64,000 nt of DNA, from contig SCFE01000010.1 of the NCBI GenBank assembly GCA_004352715.1, positions 352,440 through 416,439 on the forward strand, read 5' to 3'. The notes under the pieces are model-generated. The model ran no database searches and was not told where the DNA came from. It worked only from the letters and a program-made list of their open reading frames with translations. The translations under genes and the position numbers were made by a program. Source of the DNA: Hofstenia miamia (Eukaryota; Xenacoelomorpha; Acoela). Position 1 is the first letter of the stretch. Each line of letters starts with the position of its first letter. Of this stretch, positions 11,735 through 24,114 are shown piece by piece.

Positions 11735-12239
11735 GCAAGCTATCCCCTGAGTATTTGCATCATGATCTGTTTGCATACATTTGTTGTGGTTTCCCACCCA
11801 GCCTCTGAAACCACCTGGAGCTTAAGTGTGACCTGGAGGATGATCTACATGCACTGATCTGAAAAGTCATCACAGTAGTCTACTTCATGCACAACTCTTC
11901 TCAAATAGACAGTGATGCTGGAGAGCTTATAGGAATGATTGCTGTGAAAGAATTCCCCTCTTAACTGGGAGCAGCCAATAACAAATTCAAAATGCATTGT
12001 TATAAATGCAGTTGAACCAGACATTGTAAGGATCAATGTAAGGCAGCCATTCACATTTTTGCTGAAGGGCAAAGTTTTGTTATTGAAGACCAACCAGAAC
12101 TTATAATTGAGGAACAGTCTGATATCTTTGCTAATGAAAGTTTGGGTTATTCATACTAGCCAGAGAACCAACTCTGGACAAATGTGCACCACCACCTGTT
12201 CTCAGTGATCACAAGTCTAATGCAGAAAAAGGTCATCCC

Positions 12240-12570
12240 CATCAAAGTCAATGGAACAATAGTGTATGCCACAGTCAACACCAGAGCCTCTGCATCAATA
12301 ATCAGCAACACATGTTGTAATTTGCTCTATCTAAAAAGGAAATGATGCTGCTGCAGCAGTTAAGCTTATCAATGCATCTGGAGGTACTATACCACTTAAA
12401 GGGAGAGTAGATGATTTGGAATTGTTTATCATCAACTTTTTAACATGGATGTAATCATTATGGATACCTTTGATCAACCACTACCATATGACCTTATCCT
12501 AGGAAGCAACTTTCTCAAAAGGAACAATTGTATTACTGACTATCATGCCAAAACTATTTCTATCAAAGAC
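12240..12570 (+). pseudogene. gypsy retropepsin remnant
   Basis: The frame with IVYATVNTRASASIISNTCC has the active-site block in degraded form: NTRAS replaces the usual DTGAS, so the catalytic Asp is lost. It is followed about 50 residues later by PYDLILGSNFLKRN, the conserved YDxILGxxxL strand of gypsy proteases. The second part sits in the 12445-12957 open frame. A frameshift near 12340 separates them. Confidence 0.65.
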
Positions 12571-12989
12571 TGTGAAAACCTGATGCAATTGATAGCAGTG
12601 CCAGATAAAGAGATACTTTTCACTTTAGAGGAGTCTGTAACTGTTGAGCCTTGTCATTGGAACAGAGTAAATATCATAGCCACTGAGGAATGTAATGGAG
12701 ACATTATGATAGCTGTCCAGTGTGGTGGGTATTGGAAAGGGGTCTGTTTTTCACCTGATCTTTGCAATGTTGCCAAAGGAAAAACATGTGTTACAGTTTT
12801 GAGTGGTTCCACAACTGTGATCAAACTTGATCCTACTAATATCATCATAGTTGCTGTACCTGTTCAATTTGAGAGGATTGCAACTTCATGCATCCTATTT
12901 TTACTGCTATACACTACCTTGATAAGCAGAACCTTGTGTCCTGTGTGTGTCTTCTGAAGCTCATCCACATGTTGGACAATAAAGAATAA

Positions 12990-13880
12990 AATGCACATAC
13001 AACTTTGTTGCACCAGTGCAATAATGTCTTCAACTATGGATCCATAAGTGTTTGTCAGGTGATCAGTGAAGAGAATACAATTGAGATAACCACTGACAAA
13101 CTGATTCACCTCCCAGTGAGAAGGGTACCTGAGAACTTGAAGGAAGAATATGAAAAAATATTGTATGATTTGAGTGGAAGTACATGGCCTTTGGTTTATG
13201 CAATGCTCCTGCCAATTTTCAAAATTATGTAACTAAGGTGATAAAAGATGGAGCTAATATATTGGATTGAGGAATTTCAGCTTACATCAATGACATATTC
13301 TTGTTGTGAGTAACACATTTGATAAGCATCTAGGGAAATTACACTGAACCCATGATTTGTTACATGGAGCCAGACTTAAGGTTAACAGTAACAATTGCTC
13401 ACTGGTGCAGCCACAAGTAGCTCTTTGGGCCATATCATCCAGCATGGAAAGATCCCTATAAAGAATGATGCAAAGGATTTTCTCAACAAAATAGAGAATC
13501 CAAAAATGAGGAAAGATGTACAATAGCAAATGGTCTTCTTAATTTACTATGGGATGTTTATCTCTGAGTTAGCCAATAAAACCAAGTGTATATCCCTACT
13601 TTTAAAGAAAAGTGCTGAATTCTGTTGGACATGGCAGGAACAAGAAGAGCTAAACTGTGTCAGAAATGAACTAAAGAAGATTCCCAATTACAAAAGTCCT
13701 TTCATCATTGATTGCAATGCCAGCACCATAGATGTCAGTGGGGAGCTAAGTCAGCTCAAAGAAGGAGTTGAAAGCCCAGTGCAGTATTTTTGAGAAGATT
13801 AAATTCAGTTTTATCCCAACCACAAAATATGATCTCCTCCTGGAGATTAATGCTGGCCTTTTCTCTCAATTATGATTAAA
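12990..13880 (+). pseudogene. gypsy reverse transcriptase / RNase H remnant
   Basis: The start of the RT domain is seen at 13080-13180 (HLPVRRVPENLKEEYEKIL), then YINDIFLL (the YxDD box, with Asn for the first Asp) at about 13285, LKVN, and the tether region EFCWTWQEQEELNCVRNELK leading to FIIDCNASTIDVSGELSQL (RNase H start; 13530-13793). Only about 140 bp separate the fingers block from YINDI where about 300 bp is usual, so the palm core is deleted. Not functional. Confidence 0.7.
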
Positions 13881-14039
13881 GAAGTGATAACTATTCAAGA
13901 AATTGTCAAACACCAGTGCCATAACAAGATCCTCTGTGAAATCATAATGAAGATTGATGAGCCATCAACTGTACTCAGTCTAATAGCAACCCTGTACTTC
14001 CTGTGATACAACTGGTAGATTAATGCTGAAGGTCTACTT

Positions 14040-15110
14040 TATACAAAAAGCCACATCAACTGTCTTACAGTCCCTGAATACTTCAGACAAGATCTGGTAT
14101 GGAAAGTTCACAAGCATGGACATTTAGGCATCATCTAGACTGAAAGTACTTTCAATGCCCAATATGCTACCATTGGCATGTTTGCTGCTGTTATTGATGT
14201 CATTGATAAATGCAAAAAGTGCTTTTTCCAATCTAATAGCCATTTTCCAGAATAAAGGGCTGAACTAGAGAATCATTCAGCAGAGTGTACTAATGAAATT
14301 GTACATATGGATCTTGAACAATTGTCATGAGATGACAATGGGTACCAGTACTTGCTCATTCTGATAGATCACTTCACAAATATGCCAGAGTAATAATCCT
14401 TAACAGCATAACCTCCAACATGATAGGTGAAAAGATCATTAAAGAATGGATTTTGAAATTAGGCCCTATGGAAAGACTGGTAACAAACCATGGTCCTCAG
14501 TTTGAGAGCACCCTCATGGAAATCCTAATGCAAAAGTTAGAAATCTTCCATGAGTTCACAACAGTGTACCACCCCCAGTTCAATGGGCTGGTTGAATGAC
14601 TAAACAAAACACTAATTAAGTTAATTAGGGTTGCATTGTCTTGAGCTCCAGGAAAGAATTAGAGGCACCTCTTTGAGATGCTGGAATTCTTTTATAATAC
14701 CTCAGTACATTCCACCACTAAGACAAGTCCCTTCATGGCCATGTTTGGCTGAGAGGAAACAACTGCTATCTCCATGCTGTAGCTGAAATACCCTAAAATA
14801 ACTATGGACACATATGTCCAAAAGTTAATGGATGACATGCATGAAGTGCATTTAACCATCTGTCACAACACCAACACATCTGTAGTAAGACAGAAGCAAA
14901 ATTTTAATAAAAAGCTCTATGGTGAGCCTCATAAATGAGGTGATAAAGTTTTTGCATACATTCAACATCAAGTAAGTGACATAAACCAGGCAAGGAAACT
15001 TGCACACAATTGGCAGGGTCATCTTACAATTGAAAAGGTATTACACTACAACACATATGTTTTAAGTAATGAAAAAAGGTTCATTTTCAAAGGCTCAAAA
15101 GAGCCATTAA
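14040..15110 (+). pseudogene. gypsy integrase remnant
   Basis: An HHCC zinc module is visible (VHKHGHLGI then DKCKKCFF), followed by a core with YQYLLILIDHFTNMPE, GPMERLVTNHGPQFES and TTVYHPQFNGLVE (degraded HPQxNGxxER), then FFYNTSVHSTTKTSPF. A C-terminal GPY/F-like stretch, KLAHNWQGHLTIEKVLHYN, lies near 14995-15060. Stops and shifts are frequent. Confidence 0.7.
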
Positions 15111-15129
15111 GGATATAGAGTATGTCATC

Positions 15130-16900
15130 ATTGATGATTATAGTGAGTTTACATTAGTAGATAACAGTGTTGATGTATATTAACAGTTTGATAACCTCAC
15201 CAAGTTTAGTGAGGATGAATTTGATGATGTTGATTTTGTCAGTGTAAGGCTAGAAATATTAGTAAATATTGTAGAGTCACTCAGGGCCCTATTTTTTGAT
15301 TTTATTTTTATTGGCACTCTGAAAATAGTGTTATATCCTTTTGATGATTAAGTGCTACCAATTTGTATCAATTTCTTTAATTCAATTTCTTCACATTTTC
15401 AAATGTAGTTATTTGATATAATTATTATTTGTCCCCATGGTTTGAATTACATGTTATTGCTCATTTTTAACTTTGCTAGGGAAATTGTGTTTGAAGCTGT
15501 AAACAGTATCTAGGTAATAATTTACTGACTTTGTAATAAATATCTGAGACAACTGTAGTGAAGCACACAATCATTTTGTCCTCCTTCAACTGCATTTGAT
15601 CTTTTTTGCTTTTATTATCTAGTAACCCCTTTTAGATTTCTGATCAAAGATTTGGTTATGATAACTATTGCTTAAAATCCAGCAACAATTCATGAGGAAA
15701 CTGGGTCTGGGGTGCCAATAGCTTGTTAATGGTGACAGCCTGAATTGTGATCACTTTAGCTATAAATTACATGTAGGGAGTAACAACTTTTATTTGATTG
15801 ATTCATACATACACATAAAATTAACACTGCAAATATACAATGCCATTGGTGAACATGAATGCACAGCAATTATGTGCCTTCTGTTTATTATTTATTTACA
15901 TGAGCTGGGATAATAGAACTCTGAGATAAATTGTTTATTGAGCTAGAAATTACAACTTGAGACACACAATTAGCACCTTGGCAAGTAAGGATGGCTTTGT
16001 GGATATGGCTTTAGCATGATGCTGTGTGAATTGGTCACTGCTGGAGTTCTTTATAGAATTTCTGTGTTTATTAGGCAAATTGGTGAACCACCAATGTTTC
16101 TTTCTTTTGTTGGAATGTGGGTCACTCTCTGTTATGGTAAGCTTGCAACCTTTGATCTTAACTCGTGAGTTTCCCATTACTGCTAGAGTAGCCAGAGCTC
16201 CCCAGTGATTCTACAATATTATCCCACTGTGTGGGACCTTAATCTCACATCCCTGTTTAGTAATGATGAAGGCCAAGAGGAAACAACACAAGTCACCACC
16301 TCCACCACTCCAAAGAATGTTCTGCTAGAGAATGGATTGTGACACTGGTTGAACTGCTTCTACAGGACATGGGAGACATGTTTCTCTGCCTGAGGAAGCT
16401 CATGCCAGAAAACAGGGCACAGAGACAATGATTCTGAGCAGATTCTACATTTGCCACAGTGATGCATGGCTCAGTGATCCAGAGAGGTTACAACAATCAA
16501 TGTATGTTATTCACAACAAAAGAGATAAGAGATCCATTAGGTAGAAGTTTACAATTTTGAATAGTTAACTCATTTATTATATCAATGTTCATTTATAAGT
16601 TCAAAACTTTTCATAGGACACATCTTTTCCAATGAAAATTGCTCTTTGTCAACTGTACATGAAATACAAATAGGAGTACCAAAATTTCACAATTTATAGG
16701 CATAATTTATTATTTTTCTAACATCCAATTCAATGAAAATCATCAATATGAATGGTATCCTGATTAATATTTTAAAATGCTTTTTACATGAATAAAATCA
16801 TTCTCATATCAAGATTTCTTTTTTTATTCCATGAACACAAAAACTATAAAGGTGTTCACTGTTATCAATTACTACATAAGGACATTTGATAATGTGGAGA
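15130..16900. other. Unassigned sequence downstream of the gypsy element
   Basis: No recognisable gene. Open frames at 15950-16177 (minus) and 16026-16208 (plus) overlap and have no motif I can name. Part of this may be the 3' LTR of the gypsy element, but a matching 5' copy was not found. Confidence 0.4.
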
Positions 16901-16906
16901 CTGCTT

Positions 16907-17209
16907 CTATTTACTAATTTCATTCATTCGTGAATTTAAATCATTTTGAATTTGAGTGATTTTTGCATCAAATTCTTGGAGAAAAAGCCTTGTTGTAGTA
17001 AAACATGAGCCACAAGTCCAATTAATACTTCCAAATTCTTGTTTCAAATTTGATTTAGAAATAATACTAAAGACAGTTTTGGAAATGCCAAAACACATAA
17101 TATGAATTGATACACTACACCATACAGAGATTATAGCATCATTCTTTGATGTTACTAGAGAGCGACAAGTAAATATATTTTGTAATATGAATATAGAAAG
17201 AACTTTCAT
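16907..17209 (-). pseudogene. LINE ORF1 PHD-like zinc-finger fragment
   Basis: The minus-strand frame reads HIMCFGISKTVFSIISKSNL, then INWTCGSCFTTT and LQEFDAKITQIQNDLNSRM. A spaced H..C...W.C..C pattern followed by a helical stretch is the layout of the PHD-like finger found in the first ORF of many invertebrate LINEs. The upstream half of the finger is missing, so it is partial. Confidence 0.45.
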
Positions 17210-17639
17210 TCATTTTTTCAAGCTTTTTTTCAAAATTTGAAATGAAGAAAAAAATTGTGAAATTATCGTTTCAAGCATAGGAAACCCTGCTAAAACATTT
17301 TTAGTGTCTGTATAATAATACATGTTTTGACATCTTGTATTGAACAATATAATTTTTCAGCATTTTAGCCTTATTTAATTTCTTACTATTTGCAACGTAT
17401 TCCGTTACTAATATGTACAGTGGCGATATATATATATGCCGCCTTCTGAAGAAAATTAGTCTACATATTATTTGTTATAGGCAAATCTTAGTTTTGATTT
17501 GTTTTTTTAAATATATCATTTCGTTTTCTACGTCTAGAGCTTTGTTTTTCGATATCAATGTGGATTTCGACTTAATGGCAGAATCCCGTCATAGTATAGA
17601 TTTTTTGCAATTTATGGATTGTTTTTCCAAAATTTCTTA

Positions 17640-18079
17640 TGTAAACAACCCATGCATTTTATTCTATTATAATCAAATCAACTGATTTTAATAGAAAATA
17701 ATTAAATCTTGATTATAATCAATGAAAATCTAATTTTCAATGTTTCGACAAGGGATAACACTGGTCGAATATCATTAGCATATTAGAATATAGAATAGCC
17801 TCATTAGAATATCATGGTGATTTCATTAGCCACATACGTACAACACACTATGCAAATGTTAAAATGTAATGTTATGTAACACACCCGCGCGGTTCATTCA
17901 ATTCGAGTATTTGAATTGTTCACAACAAATCAGTCGCTCGTGCTTACGCGGCATAAATATTCTGCACGTGAAAGGCCTGCATAACCGCTTAAACCATGTA
18001 TCTAAATCAACCGTTGATTTTGTTTTTAAAAATGTCGATTATAATCCGATTTTAATAGCTTGATTACAATCAGCCAACC
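17640..18079. mobile_element. Possible hAT-like fragment ending CAACCCTG
   Basis: The right end read outward-in begins CAGGGTTGGCTGATT, a start common in hAT-type elements, followed by repeated TTATAATC units. Similar ATAATCAA units lie at 17665-17730, which could be the degraded left end, but the terminal CAGGGTT is absent there and no target duplication was found. Confidence 0.3.
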
Positions 18080-18355
18080 CTGCTTTACACACTTTTAACT
18101 GGACAGAGTTGCATTCTTGCTGCCATGGACATTATTATCTGAACAATAGGCATGAATATTTTTGTAAACATCGAGTTTTCCACAGAAAAAAATCTATTTT
18201 TTAACCCTTACAATTTTGCAGGTTAGTGTTTTCTATATTACCTAAACCCTAGTAATTATATTTAAGTTCGAGTGAATAATGCGATTTCAATGGCCAAAAA
18301 AAAGGTATTTTGAGAAAAATGCGGGATATTTTAATTTTTCATAGCAAAAAGCGGG

Positions 18356-18388
<33 letters not shown>

Positions 18389-18510
18389 NNNNNNNNNNNN
18401 NNNNNNNNNNNNNNNNNNNNNNNNNNNNNNNNNNNNNNNNNNNNNNNNNNNNNNNNNNNNNNNNNNNNNNNNNNNNNNNNNNNNNNNNNNNNNNNNNNNN
18501 NNNNNNNNNN
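18389..18510. other. Assembly gap inside (TA)n, 122 N
   Basis: N run flanked on both sides by TATATA repeats, so an unresolved microsatellite. Confidence 0.9.
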
Positions 18511-19082
18511 TATATATATATATGCAATATACATTAAAGATATGCTTTTTCTTTTCACCAATTTGTACGTTTAACTGACACTAAATTTTTTGAAATGGAT
18601 TGATCAAATTGAGGTTTTCCTCAACCCTAAGCTTTCCTTTTGAGTTTTATGGTATATTATATTAATTCAAGTGCTTGTTTTCCAAGCAATGTATTTATGT
18701 CTTGAATTTAAAAACGTAAATTAATTTAAAATCGAATTGTTGAATTTTAGCAGACGAAAAAAATGTTTTCGCAATAATAATAACGTGCTAACATTCGAAA
18801 AAAATTAAACCCTTATAACTCATGAACTAATCAAAATGTTCACAATCTGAACGCATCGCAGGATAGTTACAAATACTTCAGCTCCTAATTCTGACTTTGC
18901 ACAGAGGTTTATTAATGGGTTTGGGTAGTCTAGCTTCTATAAAAGACAGTAAAGTTAGTTGTTGCTTACATGAGCTTCCGATTTCGATCATTGATAACCT
19001 AAACATTACGTAAGGTTGGAATTTAATTTTCAATAAAATAGTTAATCTTTTATTTCAGGCATTGCTCAAATCTCAAAGTTTC

Positions 19083-20057
19083 CGCATTGCTGGAAAACAT
19101 CTTGGATCTCTCCAATATCAAAATCCAATCAGCTTCCCTCCTCTCAAGTCACTTCTTATCATCCAATAGCTATTCTTTCTCGGCTGTCAATCATCTTTGA
19201 GCGTCTTGTCTTTCGTTATGTCTTATCTTTCTGGACATTTCTAAAGCTTTTGATCGGCTCCCTCATTCTATGCTTCTTGGCAAATTATGTTTATTTGGCT
19301 TTGATGCTGATTTCGTCGAACTCTTCCAGTCTTACCTGTCCAATCGTCGTCTGTGTCAAAATCAACTCGTCTATTTCTTCCCCTGCTCTTGTCTCTAGTG
19401 GTTCTCCTCAAGGTTCCGTGTTTGCTGTTCTCTTCTTCCTTGTTGCTATCAACGACCTCCCTCAATCTGTCCTCAACTCATCCTGTGTACTGTACGTTGA
19501 TGACACCGCGATTTTCAACTTTGGTAGCTGTTTTGCCTCCAATATTACTTCTGATCTTGAGCTTTTGTTTATTTGATCTTCTGTTAACCATCTTGATTTT
19601 AGCCCAAGCAAGACATGTGGTATTTCCTTTTCTGTATCTTCCCTTTTCTGATCTTCCTCTTCCTGTGAACTTTTCCCCTCATCTTGGAGTTCAACTTGCT
19701 GATAACTTAAATTAAGTTCTCTAATTCCCTCTCCACTCGCTCCACTTTCTCCATTTGGCGTCCCAGGAAACATCGCACCCTTCACTCGTTCTTCAATCGT
19801 GCTTGTATTACTGCTAAGTATATCTTGACTCTCAACCCTCCAACAGCGATTGATTTCTTTTCTTCGTCGCCGAGCTTCAAGAAATGTTTGATGTCTTTCC
19901 TCTTTGCTGAGCCCTTCTCCAACTTTGCCTACTCTTCCATCTGCTCCTATTTCAACTCATGTGACTATCCTCGCTGCCTTAAAACTTTTTATATTTTCGT
20001 AGTGTATGCCTTCAGCGGCTAAATAGTCATTCATTATTATTATTTTTATTATAATAG
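19083..20057 (+). mobile_element. 5'-truncated LINE with (ATT)n tail
   Basis: Plus-strand reverse transcriptase fragments: TSYHPIAILSRLSIIFERLV, a degraded motif A (LDISKAFDRLPH, in another frame), SGSPQGSVFAVLFF (motif B) and LYVDDTAIFNF (YVDD box; 19250-19576). The C-terminal block RKHRTLHSFFNRAC and the 3' end CTTCAGCGGCTAAATA plus (ATT)n are shared with the LINE at 38872-41627. The collinear empty site at 29161-29195 confirms that this is an insertion. Confidence 0.8.
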
Positions 20058-20769
20058 TGCGGGATAACATTTTTGAAAATGGTTAAGACACTTTGTCATT
20101 TTGAGACAACATACGTCGTTTAGCAAAATTTATCACCTTTTTACGCCTAGTAACAATTTAAACGAAATACAAATGTAAACCGAAACTCGAAACTCAAATG
20201 GGCGGAGTTTTGAACTCAGACGAAAGTTACTCGAAATCCAGTTTAAGGCTGATATCTGGATTTTAATGCAGTTGAAAACACTAAAATCAATGAAGTTTAA
20301 GGATAAACAACTAAATTTATTTAAATATAATGATTTTAATAATTTATTCCTCTGCAAAATATAATATTTTCTTTTGTTGCTCTTAGGTTCCCAATAGTGT
20401 AATCAATTATTCATTAATTTTTCAATTAGTTACTATGTCTAAGCTTTTTTAGACTAATGTATTTGTATGCTTTCACTGTTATGTCTATCTGCAATATCCG
20501 CTAATTCTCCAGAATAGTGTGGTTATACGTTAAAGTGCAATTGAGTGATAATTATTTTTAAAAAATTTTAATGTATCGTTCACTTCTTTACATTTGTACA
20601 TTTTGTACATTTCTTTTGACAATGCATTGTTCACTATAGCATCAGATTACATCCGTAATTAAAACAGCGTTGCGTTCTATTCATAAAAACATACTGACTA
20701 TCCTACATAAAAGTGCATATTTTATTTACAGTATAACAGGTACACGAGTCTATAACTGAGTAAACATGT

Positions 20770-21053
20770 CACATTCCCTTCTACTTCTGTAACTTCCTGC
20801 GCAGCAGGGGTAGAACACGACTACGGTGTTTTGTAAGTGGATCGGCAATTGTAACAAGAAATAACTTCCATGATGTAATTCTTCTCGTTCAAAAGACGCT
20901 TTTCTTTTAGAACCGATGGAGTTGATGAGTTCACGGCTGATAATAAAGATTTACTGTCAGTTAAGAACTGCATACTAATTTGACGTGAAGTCATAAAGTT
21001 GATAAGCTGGCACATGTAGATGGTATAGTCGATGGTGTCTGCAAGTTGTATAG
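20770..21053 (-). pseudogene. copia RNase H, C-terminal part
   Basis: The minus-strand frame gives DTIDYTIYMCQLINFM, then MQFLTDSKSLLSAV (the TDSKSL strand of copia RNase H), EKRLLNEKNYIME and, after a stop, ADPLTKHRSRVLPLLRRKLQ, the usual copia Pol C-terminus. The domain is cut on its N-terminal side by the gap at 21054-21502. It belongs with the integrase and gag-protease pieces at 21503-23114. Confidence 0.75.
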
Positions 21054-21502
21054 NNNNNNNNNNNNNNNNNNNNNNNNNNNNNNNNNNNNNNNNNNNNNNN
21101 NNNNNNNNNNNNNNNNNNNNNNNNNNNNNNNNNNNNNNNNNNNNNNNNNNNNNNNNNNNNNNNNNNNNNNNNNNNNNNNNNNNNNNNNNNNNNNNNNNNN
21201 NNNNNNNNNNNNNNNNNNNNNNNNNNNNNNNNNNNNNNNNNNNNNNNNNNNNNNNNNNNNNNNNNNNNNNNNNNNNNNNNNNNNNNNNNNNNNNNNNNNN
21301 NNNNNNNNNNNNNNNNNNNNNNNNNNNNNNNNNNNNNNNNNNNNNNNNNNNNNNNNNNNNNNNNNNNNNNNNNNNNNNNNNNNNNNNNNNNNNNNNNNNN
21401 NNNNNNNNNNNNNNNNNNNNNNNNNNNNNNNNNNNNNNNNNNNNNNNNNNNNNNNNNNNNNNNNNNNNNNNNNNNNNNNNNNNNNNNNNNNNNNNNNNNN
21501 NN
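21054..21502. other. Assembly gap, 449 N
   Basis: Separates copia integrase (21503 onward, minus) from RNase H (20770-21053, minus). By domain order the reverse transcriptase should lie here, but 449 bases are too few for it if the gap length is real. Confidence 0.9.
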
Positions 21503-22262
21503 CACCATCAATCGAAAAACTCGTCAACGCATTATCATTTTCCGTTAAACCATCTTTAATGAATGGGTTTCGACCGAAAATGACTTGATATGGCGAGAAA
21601 CCCGCTCAATTAGGACAATTTTTTGAGAAAACAGTCATTTTTAGTAAAGTTCGAACATTCTCATCTGGTTCTTCCAGATTCCGTTCTCTCTTCTGAATAT
21701 TTACTTTATCACAGAATTATGTTGCTCCACCACCCCAGCGCTAAATGGGGAATAAGGAGCAGTTATCCCCATTACTATGGATAAATGATCACATGCAAAC
21801 AACATATCGTCTGAGGCAAATTCACCTCCATTATCTGCCAGAATTCGTTCACACGTTCCAAAAATTGTACACCACTCAGACAGAAATGCATTAATAACTG
21901 CTGAACTTGATTTTGATGGCAAATTGATACACATACTGAATCGGCTATAAAGGTCAATAATGTGCAATACCCAACAGGGATACTTTGTGTAATCGTTGCT
22001 GAGATAAAACAGATCAAATCCTAAGGTCTCATTAAACCTTGACGCCAATGGTAACGTAACAACTGGGCGTAAATTTGGTGTTCGATTTCTCTGACATATG
22101 TCACACTCGCGTGATACACTTTCAACATCACGGGGTTTGAACAAGGCATTGGCTGATTTTAAAAACATTTGTAGCTTTTGATGTGAAATATGACCAAATT
22201 GCTTGTGAATTTTGCTAATTTGAGATAGCGTTAAACTAGACTTAACCTATAAAACTGTGTGA
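21503..22262 (-). pseudogene. copia integrase
   Basis: Minus strand: a pre-integrase zinc module (KQFGHISHQKLQ then ECDICQRN) and the catalytic core with GFDLFYL, HIIDLYSRFSM, RILADNGGEFAS and GVVEQHNSV, which supply the D, D and E positions. The core is open from 22168 to 21701. It then continues out of frame to GFSPYQVIFGRNPF and NALTSFSID at the gap edge. Stops in the zinc-module region (near 22250) and a shift near 21700 disable it. Confidence 0.8.
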
Positions 22263-22285
22263 GTATACACAAGATTAGGCACTTT

Positions 22286-23114
22286 ATCCTATGGGCATAA
22301 CTCAACCGCTAAATGCGAACGCCGTGTCAATTCAACTGGTTGCGAATTTCCATCAATTTGGATTTGCATCTTTCCTAGATTAATCGTAGCATTCATCTTC
22401 AAAAGTGATTTTAAAGACAACAAAAGTGGTAAAGGCCCTGGAACAATTTGGACTGCAATGTAGCGAAATCCAACTACAAATTCGACTGGCAAGTACACCA
22501 TAAATAGGGCTTTGCGTTCATGTCCATCACCAAACACAAACGTCGAGCTAGTGGGATTTGTGCGAAGTTTGGAACGCGTAATACCTAGCCAGCTAAGATA
22601 CATGTACAACCATTCTGTACCCGCTACAGTGACGGAACATGCGGTATCAATGATCGCATACGGTTTAGTGGCTTGCGATTCCATTTTTGTAAATGTAGAA
22701 TAAACAAAATAAGTTTCTTCTTTGTCATCATTAACCGAAACGCTATTCTCAGTTTCAACCGTTTTATTAATTGAATTAATTGTTGACGGTGAGGGCTTAT
22801 CAGGACAGTCTCTAGCCCAGTGAAATTTTGAATTACATATAGCACACGGGCGAAATTCGGAGGCACCTGACCAAAATCGTCCACTTCGAAAATTGGTAAA
22901 TCGACCACGGGTTGATTTTGAACTTTTTCCTCTGTACATGTATTGGTAGGTTCTAAGTACCCTCTCCGTCTTGATTTCTTGATTTTTGCTAGATGTATCA
23001 AAAGAATAACTTGCCAAAACACGAAGGAGTGAAGCTTTGACATTACTCAAACTCAATTTAGATGGTGCTAGAATAACACGCCGTTCGCTATCAGTAATAT
23101 GAGATTTAAACAAA
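22286..23114 (-). pseudogene. copia gag C-terminus and protease
   Basis: One long minus-strand frame running into the gap. It contains a perfect CX2CX4HX4C zinc knuckle (CAICNSKFHWARDC), then the protease active-site block YAIIDTACSVTVAGTEWL, and PLLLSLKSLLKMNA downstream, the layout of invertebrate copia elements in which DTxCS replaces DSGxT. The N-terminal part of Gag is lost in the gap at 23115-24114. The frame ends at a stop just before the integrase. Confidence 0.8.
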
Positions 23115-24114
23115 NNNNNNNNNNNNNNNNNNNNNNNNNNNNNNNNNNNNNNNNNNNNNNNNNNNNNNNNNNNNNNNNNNNNNNNNNNNNNNNNNNNNNN
23201 NNNNNNNNNNNNNNNNNNNNNNNNNNNNNNNNNNNNNNNNNNNNNNNNNNNNNNNNNNNNNNNNNNNNNNNNNNNNNNNNNNNNNNNNNNNNNNNNNNNN
23301 NNNNNNNNNNNNNNNNNNNNNNNNNNNNNNNNNNNNNNNNNNNNNNNNNNNNNNNNNNNNNNNNNNNNNNNNNNNNNNNNNNNNNNNNNNNNNNNNNNNN
23401 NNNNNNNNNNNNNNNNNNNNNNNNNNNNNNNNNNNNNNNNNNNNNNNNNNNNNNNNNNNNNNNNNNNNNNNNNNNNNNNNNNNNNNNNNNNNNNNNNNNN
23501 NNNNNNNNNNNNNNNNNNNNNNNNNNNNNNNNNNNNNNNNNNNNNNNNNNNNNNNNNNNNNNNNNNNNNNNNNNNNNNNNNNNNNNNNNNNNNNNNNNNN
23601 NNNNNNNNNNNNNNNNNNNNNNNNNNNNNNNNNNNNNNNNNNNNNNNNNNNNNNNNNNNNNNNNNNNNNNNNNNNNNNNNNNNNNNNNNNNNNNNNNNNN
23701 NNNNNNNNNNNNNNNNNNNNNNNNNNNNNNNNNNNNNNNNNNNNNNNNNNNNNNNNNNNNNNNNNNNNNNNNNNNNNNNNNNNNNNNNNNNNNNNNNNNN
23801 NNNNNNNNNNNNNNNNNNNNNNNNNNNNNNNNNNNNNNNNNNNNNNNNNNNNNNNNNNNNNNNNNNNNNNNNNNNNNNNNNNNNNNNNNNNNNNNNNNNN
23901 NNNNNNNNNNNNNNNNNNNNNNNNNNNNNNNNNNNNNNNNNNNNNNNNNNNNNNNNNNNNNNNNNNNNNNNNNNNNNNNNNNNNNNNNNNNNNNNNNNNN
24001 NNNNNNNNNNNNNNNNNNNNNNNNNNNNNNNNNNNNNNNNNNNNNNNNNNNNNNNNNNNNNNNNNNNNNNNNNNNNNNNNNNNNNNNNNNNNNNNNNNNN
24101 NNNNNNNNNNNNNN
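23115..24114. other. Assembly gap, 1000 N
   Basis: Exactly 1000 N, an unknown-length scaffold join. It precedes a 1019-bp contig in the opposite coding orientation. Confidence 0.95.

Larger units (their letters stand above)
10620..15110 (+). mobile_element. Degenerate Ty3/gypsy retrotransposon
   Basis: The internal order gag - protease - reverse transcriptase - RNase H - integrase on the plus strand is diagnostic of Ty3/gypsy. All domains are broken by stops or frameshifts, and the middle of the reverse transcriptase is missing. LTRs were not identified on either side, so the limits given cover only recognisable coding remains. Confidence 0.75.
18111..20640. repeat. Diverged copy of the ELOA upstream region (copy A)
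   Basis: Collinear with 28366-30061 from TTGCTGCCATGG to TTCACTATAG, with scattered substitutions and small indels. Copy A has a (TA)n expansion with a 122-N gap (18389-18510) and a LINE insertion (about 19083-20057). It lacks about 310 bp present in copy B at 29700-30010. Similarity stops about 45 bp before the first ELOA coding exon of copy B; here copia sequence follows. It could be an allele or a segmental duplication. Confidence 0.8.

Noticed and set aside
10105-15950. LTRs of the gypsy element
   Set aside because: I compared the sequence before 10.6 kb with that after 15.1 kb and found no direct repeat, so no LTR is called.
19268-19785. Minus-strand open frames over the LINE at 19-20 kb
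   Set aside because: They are shadows of the plus-strand reverse transcriptase frames, with the unusual composition expected from antisense reading.
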